Positions 51,201-60,178 of a DNA stretch of 64,000 nt are shown piece after piece. This DNA comes from Haliclystus octoradiatus. Taxonomy: Eukaryota; Cnidaria; Staurozoa; Stauromedusae; Haliclystidae. The first letter of the stretch is position 1. The number at the start of each line of letters is the position of its first letter. The DNA lies in the NCBI GenBank assembly GCA_916610825.1, contig OU744450.1, forward strand, positions 9,196,261-9,260,260. Reading direction: 5' to 3'. The notes under the pieces were generated by a model. That model saw nothing but the letters and a program-made list of their open reading frames with translations, was not told the origin of the DNA and ran no database searches. The position numbers and the translations under genes are program-made.

Positions 51201-54200
51201 CAAGAGGAATTGGACTCTCAGATAGAGAAATGCAAACAGAGCTGCAAAAGAAAAAGATAAGAATACAAGAGCTAGAAGCTTCAATTAAGGTGATAATTGC
51301 TTGCTAAATATTTTGTAGTGAAAATCACAAACAATATACACCGATTCATTATGTTAACTTTGATTTTTACATTATTTACAAGCAATGTAGCTTTAAGATT
51401 GGTGTTCATTTCCCTTCATAACGTTTTCATAATACTCATGATGCTATCTACTATCCGCTTGTATTAAGAGTCTAGCAATATCTATAATATTAATAATAAA
51501 TAAAAGCAAAAATCAGACATTCATATTTGCTATACTATTAGTTTCATGCCAAGGCAATCATCATGCAATTGAATCTGATTATAAAAAAACTGCCTGATGA
51601 TCGCCTTGGCGCGTGAAATTATTAGTAGCAAAAATGAATGTTTGATGTTTGCATTTATTTATGTGCACTGGTAGCTCAATGGCAAATGTGTCCGCACTCT
51701 GTGCGGGAGGCCAGGGTTCAATTCCTTTTCAGTGCACACATGTTTATCGTTAGTAATTATTTGTATATGTTAATTTGTTAATGTCCCCCAATAAACAAGC
51801 ACTTGCACAAACAATCATCAGACAAATAAACTAAATAATGAAAAAACATACAGTTCCGCCTATCTCGATTTACAAACCCACAAACTGTATGTTTTGCGTA
51901 AGCATGAAACTATTAGTAACAATTATGAGTGTTGTAGTCTTTGACTCCTTTTATTATATTTAGCTTTGTCAAATGACGTCGAGCACTATATTTCTGCTAT
52001 TAGATAATATCTAAAATTACATGCTCCTTAAATTAGTAGAGCATTATCATTCTACTGGAAAAAAATCATGGAAGAACAACATTCGGCTATTCGATGAAGA
52101 ACATACCGGTACCACCTAGGAGAACTTACTTGATGCAATTAATTGCCAAAACAGAAAGCTTAATAAAACGAATGCGATGGAGAGCGTTTTTCTACATAAA
52201 TAAAGAAACGGATCAGGATATTAACAACGTAACTACTGAAGATAAATTTGGATTTAAATCAAGAAATTGCCCACTGCAGATTAAGGAATTAGTGGAATTC
52301 GAACTAGACCTTATGATAATGACTCAACATATAGGATTCAGGAAAGTAGACAACCGATTCCAGCGCCAACTTAAACAGGATATAAACAAAATAAAGTAAT
52401 CATCGAAGGTTTTTATAGCCATTGATAAATCAAGAAATTTTTATGAATTAGATAGTAATCAACACGAGAAATTACTACACAACAACATAACAGCAACTTA
52501 TAAAAAGGCAAACAGTAACACAGTTAACGATATTAAGACATAGGTCAAGCAGATAAGCAAAGAGTTAAAAATCGACAAAAGAGCGGAAAGCATTGCTCAG
52601 AAACCATCGTTCATAATGCTAAAAGATCACAAAGAAAACTTTCAAAACAACCCATCATGTCGACTAATTAATCCAGTGAACAGCGAAATCTGGATTGTTA
52701 GCAAGAAGCTTCTAGAGAAAATTATCCTCAATGTAAAGACAACTACAAAAGTAAATCAATGGAGGAACTCTTTTTCTGTTATTAATTGATTCAAGAATTT
52801 AAGGGACAATCAAAAAATTATCATTTATGGTTTTTGACAATTTCTATCCGACAATATCGGAAACCCTTTTGAAAAAAGCAATCGATTACTGCAAAAAGTT
52901 CACATCGATATCGGATAAAGATATTAGAATCATAATGCACGCCAGGACATAGGTCTTATTTAGCAAAGGAGCAGCATGGAAAAAGAAAGGTAATGATACC
53001 CTTTTCGATATAACAATAGACAGTTACGATGGGGCTGATATTTGCGAGCTAGTAGAACTTTATATTCTAGATAAACTTTGGAAAATTTTAGGGAGGGAGT
53101 ACATTGGCCTGTACAAAGACGACGGCCTTGCAATTTTAAAGAATAAATCCGGCCCACAAGCAAAGAGGGTCAAGAAAAAAATAAAAAAACTAATTAAAGA
53201 GAGTGGTCTAAAGATTACAACTAAATGCAAGCTGAAATCTGTCGATTATTTTGATGTGAATTTCAACCTACAAAATGGCAACTTTCAACCATATCGGAAA
53301 CCTAACGACGATCCACTATACATTAACAACAAGTCTAACCATCCACCAACAATCCTAAAACACATATCCATCGCCACTAATCAAAGAATATTCGATTTGT
53401 CATTTAACAGCACTATTATGAGAACGCTCTTATTGAAAGTGGGCACGAAATTTTTTTTGCCTACTAATAAAAACACGAACAACCAATTACCAGCAACAAG
53501 CGAAACAGGCACAGAAATATCACATGGTTTAATCCGCCATATAATAAAAGTGTCAGAACAAACATCGGCCGAACATTTCTAAACCTCATTAAAAACACTT
53601 TCCAAAGTCTAAGGAGTTGAGCCAAATATTCAACGTCAACACTATTAAAGTTAGCTACAGCTGCACCTCAAACATGAAGACCATTATAACCAACACTAAC
53701 AACGAACTAATTAACAGACAAAAGAAAAATCAGCACGCTTGTACTAAACAATGCAACTGTAGGGTAAAACAGCCTTGCCCAATTAACAATGAATGCCTCA
53801 CAGAAAGCCTAGTTTACAAGGCAAAAGTTACTACCACAGAAGATCAGGAAGGTCAAATTTACATCGGTTTGACGGAGAAAACCTTCAAACAAAGATACAC
53901 ACAGCATATGATGTCATTCAAACACAGAAAATATATCAACAGCACACAATTTTCGAAATTCATTTGGAGATTAAGATAGGAAAGAGAACTACAAAATTGA
54001 ATGGACCTGCCTAGCTAAAGCGAAAGCATACAGCAAAAAATATAAAAATGCCACCTATGTCTAAGTCTAATTGAAAAGTACAATATCATTTGCGCTAAAG
54101 AAGATCTATTGAATAAAAAGTCTGAACTCATTTCCAAATCTAGACATGAATATAAAAATTACCTTACTAATTATAAATTCGTAAAAACATAACATATATT

Positions 54201-55232
54201 TTATAATTTACATCTGCAGATCACTAACCAGCGATAATAGGAAATAATAACAATATCAACAGCCTTTGCTCTGTTAAACAATAACTGTTGGTTTGTAAAT
54301 CGAGATAGGCGGAACTGTGTTTTTCATTATTTACTTTATTTGTCTGATGATTGCGTAGGCATGAAACCGTTAGTAACAATTATGAATGTGTATTCCTTGA
54401 CTCTTTATATATATATATATATAGTATTATATAGCAAGCTATTTGAACTCCGGTTTCGTTACTCGTTCTAGACTTATCAAAACTCCATTGATACATTCCT
54501 CTGTTATATTAAGTAGAAATGGAACAAATTCTGCCTACAAAAACTATATAAATTATAAATCAGTTCATAATATATTAGTTCATATATATGGGAGGAGGAT
54601 ATCTTTAGATGGAGATAGAATTGAGCAGCATAGAGTGATTCGCTTTATTTTTCAATATATTTGAGTTATTCTATTATCCCACTATTTCACCTTGAGTTAG
54701 CTTCAACATTACTATTTAAGGGTAACCACGGGCTTGCCGTGTTTGCTTTCATATTTACTACACAAGGAATGTTCGAGGAGACAAATGATTTGTGGAAAGG
54801 ATGCCCAGGAGGCGATCAACTTTTCCAAATGTAGTAAATATGAAAATAAATAAGTGTGGTAACTCTTTTTTCATTTAAAACAAATATAATTTCAAACAAA
54901 GTGTCCTTCGATCAATCTAAAAATTCAAGGCGATAGTCTTTCTTAAGCAAATGCATTGCAGTTTTATTCTTCCTCAGCTTTGAAAATCTGCAAGAATTGA
55001 ACTTTGAACAAATTTAAACGTGATTTTTTGCAAATTTTTAATCCTTGAATTTCCAAACATGTGGACCAACCAATGAATAAATGGCAGGATTACGTTAGCC
55101 TACGATACCATAATTTATATTTTCGCTATACAACTGATGATAAGATCGACAAACTGATTTTTCTTGTTACCTTTTTTACAGACAATAAAAACAAAATCAC
55201 ATAATAAAATGGACGTCACTGATAGTTCTTAA
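37926..55232 (+). CDS. Cyclic nucleotide-gated (CNG) cation channel subunit
   Basis: Eleven phase-consistent coding exons: 37926-39202, 40226-40284, 40906-40967, 41830-41918, 43018-43120, 47082-47236, 47324-47410, 48122-48806, 50389-50496, 51188-51289, 55182-55232. They give 925 residues. The start is the first ATG after an in-frame TAA at 37878. Order: long N-terminus; S1 about 219-240, S2 255-273, S3 298-314, S4 320-341, S5 351-374; pore YWSTLALTTIGE at 406-417; S6 427-446 ending in FATIVG; C-linker 447-530; cyclic-nucleotide-binding domain about 531-660 with FGEIGIL (597-603) and RRTAD (611-615). R612 and T613 correspond to the ligand-phosphate Arg and the Thr linked to cGMP preference. 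A coiled coil follows (840-909). The channel conducts cations into sensory or neuronal cells on cGMP/cAMP binding. The pore Glu is CNGA-like; the C-linker (RVRLWYDYT) recalls CNGB, so the class is open. AATAAA occurs at 55469. Confidence 0.9.
39203..40225. other. CNG intron 1: nothing recognised
   Basis: No element or frame identified. Confidence 0.5.
40226..40284 (+). CDS. CNG channel exon 2: S6
   Basis: 59 bases, acceptor TTTTCATTTTCAG, donor GTAAGT. Encodes NIYMIVCYITGVFIFATIV, the inner pore-lining helix. Confidence 0.9.
40906..40967 (+). CDS. CNG channel exon 3: start of C-linker
   Basis: 62 bases, acceptor TTCTTTACAG, donor GTAGAA (weak). Encodes GQAGSVIQNMNSSRMDFERQ, matching the NxGSxIxNMNxxRxxF signature of CNG channels. 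Confidence 0.88.
41830..41918 (+). CDS. CNG channel exon 4: C-linker
   Basis: 89 bases, acceptor CTTCTTTCAAG, donor GTAAAA. Encodes DNTMIYMKDHRVPSDMQRR and VRLWYDYTYSR, matching the A'-B' helices of CNG C-linkers (xxVxxWYxYTW in CNGB). Confidence 0.9.
43018..43120 (+). CDS. CNG channel exon 5: C-linker to binding domain
   Basis: 103 bases, acceptor TTTCGCTTATAG, donor GTATTC. Encodes GRFQGGADINDVILLPNKMK then TELALHVHLETLRR, the LPxKxxxELAxxVHxxTL stretch found across CNG channels. Confidence 0.9.
44215..45020 (+). mobile_element. Penelope-like element 3' fragment
   Basis: The plus strand carries, in shifting frames, KTHRKPNDQP, HPHNIIKLVPA and GYNVNLTYNQSQNNN (RT C-terminus and linker). 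Then comes the zinc-like CSSQNNCTIENNCL and a degraded GIY-YIG stretch (NYISLTEGTLKQ) at 44505-44810, and finally LLNKRSEFIS. The order matches the longer copy at 51.8-54.4 kb. The RT core is missing and the frame is broken by several stops and shifts. It lies in CNG intron 5. Confidence 0.82.
45039..45206. repeat. Inverted repeat (foldback)
   Basis: CAATTGGCGCATAATTTCC and TATTAGCTATTGATATTTGG at the left are matched inverted by CCAAATATTAATAGCTCATA and GGAAACTGTGCTCCAATTAC at the right, around about 80 bases. A small MITE is likely. Confidence 0.6.
45461..46240 (-). pseudogene. Crypton-type tyrosine recombinase pseudogene
   Basis: On the minus strand the first recognisable part is CKFVTVYQSEVTKNHPGG (about 46.1 kb), then IWYEN and IIMKTINYEAKLSRIYTDHC (about 45.85 kb). 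The open frame at 45461-45868 follows with the catalytic HCVR (His-x-x-Arg), SGH and the nucleophile region LLKYNQRPSSDQLR. The R-H-R-H-Y pattern and the TKNHPGG word belong to DUF3504/Crypton-type tyrosine recombinases, also found in domesticated animal genes such as ZMYM and KCTD1 relatives. The upstream half has stops and frameshifts; the C-terminal 135 codons are still open. It lies antisense in CNG intron 5. A domesticated host exon is possible but less likely than a dead transposon. Confidence 0.75.
46610..46815 (+). mobile_element. Penelope-like element C-terminal fragment
   Basis: The plus strand encodes YKLKDINNDYGI, AAAYSNKSKRCYL and ICAKRELLNKRVELIS, then CRHENKFYLSNF in degraded form. 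It matches the end of the GIY-YIG protein of the longer Penelope-like copy (ICAKEDLLNKKSELIS at about 54.09-54.14 kb). Only the last about 65 codons remain. Confidence 0.72.
47082..47236 (+). CDS. CNG channel exon 6: binding domain, first half
   Basis: 155 bases, acceptor CTGGTAACAG, donor GTAACT. Encodes FLQKCPPEFLHDLVLKMK, FTPGDYICKKGEVAREMYVV and SDGILEVL. Residues PGDYICKKGEVAREMY are the diagnostic start of the cNMP-binding beta roll. Confidence 0.93.
47324..47410 (+). CDS. CNG channel exon 7: binding domain, middle
   Basis: 87 bases, acceptor TGTTCTAG, donor GTGTGT. Encodes ILKVLYPGDFFGEIGILSLS; the FGE motif contacts the ribose of the nucleotide in this family. Confidence 0.92.
47610..47854. 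mobile_element. Foldback Harbinger-like MITE, TTA target duplication
   Basis: 245 bases with 48-base nearly perfect inverted ends (AGCCTGGTTTCCATATAGCA and complement), flanked by TTA on both sides (47607-47609 and 47855-47857). An inner inverted pair (ATTGTTTCGACCGGATATCA and complement) makes most of the element one long hairpin. The TTA duplication fits PIF/Harbinger. It lies in CNG intron 7 and its near-perfect arms suggest a recent insertion. Confidence 0.85.
48122..48806 (+). CDS. CNG channel exon 8: end of binding domain and tail
   Basis: 685 bases after acceptor TTTCACTTTCAG. Begins RRTADVRSCGYVELFVLSKE (phosphate-binding Arg-Thr), then the C helix (AQKILAKHGRRRLMKDG), then a Lys/Glu/Ser-rich linker. 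A strong GTGAGT donor follows residue 839. If the intron is retained, translation continues 19 codons to a TAG at 48864-48866 and would give a shorter form without the coiled coil. Confidence 0.9.
48867..50388. other. CNG intron 8: nothing recognised
   Basis: AT-rich intron with no element or frame identified. Confidence 0.5.
50389..50496 (+). CDS. CNG channel exon 9: coiled coil, first part
   Basis: 36 codons, acceptor CCTTTTTACAG, donor GTGAGT, phase 0 at both ends. Encodes KKEIVSIRMQLREQNEVNNA then QKKEIEELKLNCSC, with heptad-like hydrophobic spacing. Confidence 0.75.
51188..51289 (+). CDS. CNG channel exon 10: coiled coil, second part
   Basis: 34 codons, acceptor TTTTCATTGAAAG, donor GTGATA, phase 0. 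Encodes SDREMQTELQKKKIRIQELE, another heptad stretch. C-terminal coiled coils in CNG channels help set subunit assembly (family knowledge). Confidence 0.7.
51512..51575 (-). ncRNA. Degenerate hammerhead ribozyme motif
   Basis: Minus strand: CATGATGA (one base inserted in the core box), stem II TGC-CTTG-GCA framed by T, GAAA, stem III AC/GT with a TAATA loop, then GTA (core 51533-51565). Same architecture as the intact copies, but the core insertion probably abolishes activity. Confidence 0.55.
51580..51645 (+). ncRNA. Hammerhead ribozyme motif, slightly altered
   Basis: Plus strand: CTGATGA at 51594-51600, stem II CGC-CTTG-GCG, an extra CG before TGAAA, stem III closing on GTA (51625-51627), then GCAAAAATGAATGT. 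It faces the motif at 51512-51575 head to head, about 30 bases apart, as an inverted pair. Confidence 0.55.
51662..51810 (+). mobile_element. tRNA-derived SINE
   Basis: A tRNA-like head (51662-51738) has an 8-base closing stem (TGTGCACT/AGTGCACA), box A TAGCTCAATGGC and a perfect box B GGTTCAATTCC. The D stem does not pair and the anticodon loop lacks U33, so it is not a working tRNA. A short body and the tail AATGTCCCCCA-ATAAACAAGCAC (51780-51802) follow. The tail matches the 3' region of the LINE at 63473-63496 almost exactly. SINEs often borrow their partner LINE's 3' end, so the match points to that LINE family as the mobiliser. Confidence 0.7.
51811..51935. repeat. 5' terminal region of the Penelope-like element
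   Basis: 51815-51885 is an inverted copy of 54280-54350 (shared TCATCAGACAAATAAA, TAAATAATGAAAAA and CAGTTCCGCCTATCTCGATT). From 51895 the sequence runs in the direct sense of 54346-54400 (GCGTA.GCATGAAAC, TTAGTAACAATTATGA). This inverted-plus-direct structure is a known peculiarity of Penelope-like termini. Confidence 0.7.
54321..54390 (+). ncRNA. Intact hammerhead ribozyme motif at Penelope-like 3' end
   Basis: CTGATGA (54344-54350), stem II TGC-GTAG-GCA framed by T, GAAA, two-base stem III (AC/GT) with loop CGTTA, cleavage triplet GTA (54373-54375). Stem I pairs TTGT with ACAA, then TTCAT with ATGAA beyond an internal loop. All core bases of a type I hammerhead are present. Compared with the motif at 35.0 kb both stem II (TGC/GCA versus CGC/GCG) and stem I (TTGT/ACAA versus TTGC/GCAA) covary. 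Confidence 0.78.
54405..54425. repeat. TA microsatellite
   Basis: Short (TA)n run just beyond the Penelope-like 3' end. Confidence 0.7.
55182..55232 (+). CDS. CNG channel terminal exon 11
   Basis: 16 codons and TAA after acceptor TACCTTTTTTACAG. Encodes TIKTKSHNKMDVTDSS. Joined in phase 0 across a 3.9 kb intron filled by Penelope-like and SINE sequence. It is short, so the call rests on the acceptor, the phase and the following AATAAA. Confidence 0.55.
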   Translation, partial: TIKTKSHNKMDVTDSS

Positions 55233-55975
55233 AGAAAACGTTTTACATTGGCTGCAACTACTAATATAACGATTGCATCTTCACTTAGTCAAATTTTCAC
55301 CGATTGCTAAAAGCATTTTACTTGTTCCCTGGGTGAGTTCACAGGCGTGTTGCGTTGGAAGTTTTGAACATTGTTTGATAGTTTCAGTATCATACCTGAT
55401 CGTTTTCAAATATAGTTTTCGCTGCTGTAGATCTGCTATAACAATTGTTTAATCTATGAAACTATTTAAAATAAATATTTCATAAATAAATCAGTAAATA
55501 TCTAGATATATAGAGAATGGATATTGATACTATAGCAGACGAAATAATTCACGAAATAAATATTTGTGAGTAAGAAGAGATACTGTAAAACAAAGAAAAA
55601 TATATAACATTTGTACACAATAGCCAATTGAAGTGTATCCTTATTATACATAGTATTGTAAACAGTATTATTTTCATTACCGTCGACTTTTTATGTCTGC
55701 TTATTTCCTTCACTATAGAAAACTATGCTTTGAATCATTTGATCTCAGTAGAGTTGAATTTAATTTAAATTATTGCTTTACAAAATTTCACACCCTAGTT
55801 TGTGTGCCTTTATCTGTTATCATTATTTCAATTGAGGGCCGTTATGTTTGATTTGCCTCGTTTGTGGTATTAGTTGTACATATATATATTGCGCAATCCA
55901 AGCTGAGCGGAATCGTTTTGTTATCGCTCCGCTTTTTTTCCAACAAAGTCGATTTTTTATGATATTTTTCATTAT
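55233..55975. other. CNG 3' UTR and start of LINE region
   Basis: AATAAA-type signals at 55469-55474 and 55485-55490 could end the channel mRNA. The LINE 5' end lies somewhere after about 55.86 kb and cannot be placed exactly. Confidence 0.45.
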
Positions 55976-58900
55976 GTGAAGTTATATTTCAACTACAACA
56001 AACACTATACTACGAAAAATATCAACTCGTGGCAAAGCTGTTTCAGCTCCACTCACAAAAACGACCAATATGAGCAATTAGACTTACCGAGACTTGTCAA
56101 AGCAGTGCAATCCGCTTTTGGTTCAATTCTCAAAGAAATACAAATGCAAAATGCCAGACTAACTGAAGTTGTAGAGCAACAAAGAAAGGATATTGATGAT
56201 GTTAAGGAAACATTGAAAAAACAATCTGATGAGATATTCAAAATAAAAACGTCTCTCAACGGCCAGAGAAAGTCGGATAAACTCTGCCAGCTAAGGGTAG
56301 ATGGAATGCAATCAAACGAACAACAGATGCAAAATGACATACTGAATCTTTTCCAAGGTAAACTGCTGAAAGCATCCAGCAAGGAGATTTTTCAACTAGG
56401 ATTTTGCCAGTAAAGCAAACCAAGGTAAAATCTATTCGAAAAAGTAATGAATATCCGCCATTATCGTCTACAAAGAATTGCGCAACCGAGGCCACATCAG
56501 TCACAGACACAATGGCAGCCACATCAGTTAACAAAAGGGTCATTATTGTGCGATTTCATAGTATTTGGCTTAGGAAGAAAGTTTACGCTGCAAAAAAGGC
56601 TTTGAAAGGCACAGGTATCTTCATCGGTGAAGATTTACCCCAAGAAAACAAACACAAAATTTTACAGTGAAAAAAGTGTAGACAACTGGCAAAAAAGAAG
56701 AAAATTACAACAACCTGGACGTATGAACTGAACATTTACGTGAAAAGACTTGATAGTGAAATCATTTTAATCCAAGACGACTATGACCTGCTTCAGCTGG
56801 ATGATAGTGATGAGTATTTTTAAAATAATTTCTTTCCTTCCCTTATCTCTACGCATCTTACTTTTTCGTTCCCTTGATTTATACTGTTCCTACGTCGCCT
56901 AATTTCTATGATAATCCATGTTTTCTTATTATTTTACGTGTTTGCATTGCAACACATTGTTTGATATTTTTATTGTCCACCAAATTAACCTCACGATTGT
57001 TTGATGACTAATTCCCAATTTGATTTACCTGAATTTGAACAACCGATCCAGAGAGTATTATATATAACCCCTGCTGAATTACCTTCTCGTGATTTTACCA
57101 TTGCGTCTAAAAATGTACGCAGTTTTCATAAAAATAGCGATTCCTTGTTTGACTTTCTGCAACAAAGCAACATTGATTGCCTAGCATTGCAGGAGATTTG
57201 GCAGAATGTTGCGATTATTCTGCCTGCCTATAATGTTATCCTAAAAGAACGACAAAACCGCAGAGGAGGAGGAGTTGGTTTCATTATCCATAATTCGATA
57301 GATTACACCTTCTGTGATAAACTTTTCTGCATGAACAGTGACATAGAAATTGCTGTTATAGAACAAAACTGTTTCATTTTGCTTCAATTTACATACCACC
57401 ACAAGCAAATTTCAGAAACTCCCTTAATCACCTTACTAATGTTTTATGTAATTTGAAAATCGACTAATTATTTTTGCCGGAGATTTCAATGTGAACATGT
57501 TAATTGATACCCCAAAATCCCATAAACTTTTCAACCTACTTTTACAATTCAATACGTTCCAAATCATGCACTCTGCTAGATTTTTACTAATTTTAAACAG
57601 CCAATAAAATCTGGTGTCATCACAACTGACATTTCAGACCACCTTGCACCATTTATTAGCATCAATAAGCCTTCAGCTATGGAAAAAAATACAATTACTT
57701 ATCGGACCATGGTACCTGAAAATATTAAACATTTCAAACAACTACTCTTATGTTGTGATTGGTTTCTCCAATCTGAGCCTAAAGATTCATTTGAACAGTT
57801 TGATAAAAATATCACTGAATGTTTCAATATCTCCTGCCCTTTAATATCAAGAACACTTAACAAGAAAAATGATAAAATAGAACCATGGATGTCAAATGGC
57901 ATCATTATCTCACGGAAAAGAAAAAATAAACTTCATAAAAAATTGATCAAATCTCGCCATAAAGACAGTAAAATCAAATATGACATATACGCTAAATTAT
58001 ATTTTCTCCTCATTCGTAAATGTAAGTCAATGAATTGGGACCATGTTTATAAAAACTGTGCCTATAATGTCAAATCACTCTGGCGTGCAACCAATCTTGC
58101 TAGGACGAAACAAAATGCAAAACCGATATCCCAATTTTTGACATTGAAGAGGACAAAGTAAAAAATAAACAAGCCATTTCGGAAGAATTCAATTCTTTTT
58201 TGCAAATGTTGGACCAAACCTAGCCGAGAAATTCACTTTTTCTGAAAACTTCCTTAAAAAATCAAATCCAATGCAAATCATTCTTCTACCTTCAAATGTG
58301 TATCACAGACATCTGTCCTGAAAATTATAAACAACCTGAAACCTAAATCCAGTAATTGACTAGATGGTATATCACGCATTTGCTTGAAGTCAATCAAAGA
58401 TGAAGTTATTGCTCCATTAACATATTTAACTAATCATCCCACCTTTTTAGGCATCAAATGTACACGAGTTTACCAACTATAGGCCTATTTCCTTGCTGAA
58501 CTCATTTTCAAAATATTAGAAAGAGCTGCATACAACCAAATCTATACATATTTTGAATAATTTTTTTAGTCCTTTTCAGTTTGGATTCCGTACATTTTAT
58601 GAAACTGTTTATTGCATCATTAATTTTTTTAACAATAAATTCAAAATCTTCAAGAGATAAATATAACATAGCAATCTTTTTGGATTTAAAGAAAGCGTTC
58701 GATATTGTCTCACATTAAATTTTATTGCAGAAGCTATCACATTACGGTCTCCGTAACAAAGAACTGCACTGGATGTCCAATTATTTAACATCAAGAACTC
58801 AATTAGTTACTAATGTTGAGGGTGACTCATCCTCTTCAACTGTTCTGTCTTGCGGTGTACCACAAGGTAGTATTTTAGGGCCTTTACTTTTTTTGATTTT

Positions 58901-59094
58901 TATAAATGATCTACCAAAGGCCACAAAAATTCCATACTAATCTATTTGCTGATGACACAACTTTGCAATGGTCTTCTGAAAGTAACGAAACCCTTGAACA
59001 AGATCTCAATAGAGAGTTAAAAATTGTCTCTCAGTGGTTTTCAAGCCTCACCTAGAATATGGCCTAGCCATATGGGGAAATAGCTTGCATTTAA
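55976..59094 (+). mobile_element. CR1/Jockey-group LINE, 5' part
   Basis: ORF1-like region at 55976-56670: a coiled-coil stretch (LTEVVEQQRKDIDDVKETLK) then VIIVRFHSIWLRKKV and GIFIGEDLPQENKHK, the RNA-binding fold of LINE ORF1 proteins, in two frames. ORF2: APE endonuclease (ASKNVRS, LALQEIW, RRGGGVGFI, SDHLAPFI) at 57001-57670; linker PWMSNGIIISRKRKNK; RT with LTSRTQLVTNVEGDSSS, CGVPQGSILGPLLF and FADDTT (58944-58958). The thumb region is partly deleted before PHLEYGLAIWGNS (59050-59088). Several stops and frameshifts: dead. The copy is cut at TTAA (59091-59094) by the DNA element that follows. Confidence 0.88.
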
Positions 59095-59380
59095 AGTGGG
59101 AATAAACCCCCAGACTATCTTTACATATGTGGTAGAACCCGACGTGAAAAAAACAATGGCGTAATTTTTTTTTCGATCTGGAAATTATTTCTTGGTGAAA
59201 AGCGCCTTCAAAGTGGTGTTTTGACTCAAATGTCGCTGAGAAAAAAAAGGGATTGGATCTAGCTTTATGACGACAAAGTCACAAGTCGTGCGGTTTGTCT
59301 AACAGACTCAAGAGTGGGCTGATCACGCGACGTAATCTTTGATGTGACCTAGCTCCGAGAAGTCACGCAAACAAAATTTC
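59095..59380 (+). repeat. Left inverted repeat of the TTAA element
   Basis: Shares with the right end AGTGGGAATAAACCCCCAGA, CCCGACGTGAAAAAAACAAT, TTCGATCTGGAAATTATTTC and AAGTCACAAGTCGTG, then decays. Confidence 0.85.
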
Positions 59381-60178
59381 TGACAAGGCTGAGCCATGAA
59401 CAAACATATAAACTCGCGAATTACGTAAAAAAGATGCAATTTGTGATTTCAGGAGCAGAATAAAATCTATTGAAACGCTCGGTCGAAATAATTTCTCGTA
59501 GCGTCATTAAGCGCGATGAATCTGATATAGATTGCGGATTAACACAAATGTCAGGCGGTGCGACTGTTCCTTTGTAACTAGTCTAGTGACACATATTAGT
59601 TACGTATTCTGTGTGACCGCAGTACTTCTCAAATCTTAATTAGTAGACACGTACCCTTCAAAATAGCTTGATCTTACTCTATATAAGTTTTAACTATTTT
59701 TAACTCTATGATCTGCAAGTTGTTCTTGAGTAAAGATTTCTACAGGATATCCTTTCCATGATCTAAATTTGAATGTAAACTGACTTGATTTGCAAGGGCA
59801 TGCACAGACGACTTTTCCTCGAGATAGTTGGTACTGCAAAGTATTAATTGTACATTTTCGGATTTACTAAGTATTACTAAAACATTAAATAGACATTCTT
59901 CAATTATCATTTCAACGTTTAAGTTTGAAATTGATGTTTGTCTAGTAAAACTTAAACCATGTAATCGTATAGTTTATACGACTGTATAGATAGATATATT
60001 ATACTCAATAGTCTAACAAAGTGTTCATCATTAATTCACCAAGCATTCAATATTTAAAAAACCATTGAGAATTCTTCAGTACATTACACTATAAAATTCT
60101 ATAAAATATCGGAAAATAGTACAAACATGATAGAGGACTCGGACGTTCTTATTCAAGTTTACAGCCGTATACTAGAGC

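Larger units (their letters stand above)
51811..54410 (+). mobile_element. Penelope-like element (Poseidon/Neptune style)
   Basis: Plus-strand parts in order. N-terminal region at 52094-52399 (LIKRMRWRAFFYINKE, FGFKSRNCPLQIKEL). RT in shifting frames at about 52.4-53.3 kb (PSFIMLKDHKENFQ, NPSCRLINPVNSE, SYDGADICELVELYILDKLW, then YKDDGLAIL with the catalytic Asp pair). KPNDDPLYINNKSNHPPTIL at about 53.3 kb. Zinc-like CTKQCNCRV and the GIY-YIG nuclease (IYIGLTEKTFKQRYTQH) at 53617-53979. C-terminal LLNKKSELISKSRHEYKNYL to about 54.19 kb. The RT frame has several stops and shifts; the nuclease piece is cleanest. The 3' end has an intact hammerhead motif, and the 5' end an inverted copy of it. 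It lies in CNG intron 10. Confidence 0.88.

Noticed and set aside
51663-51738. Possible tRNA gene
   Set aside because: Box A, box B and the acceptor stem look good, but the D stem does not pair, U33 is missing from the anticodon loop, and the body with a LINE-like tail marks it as a SINE.
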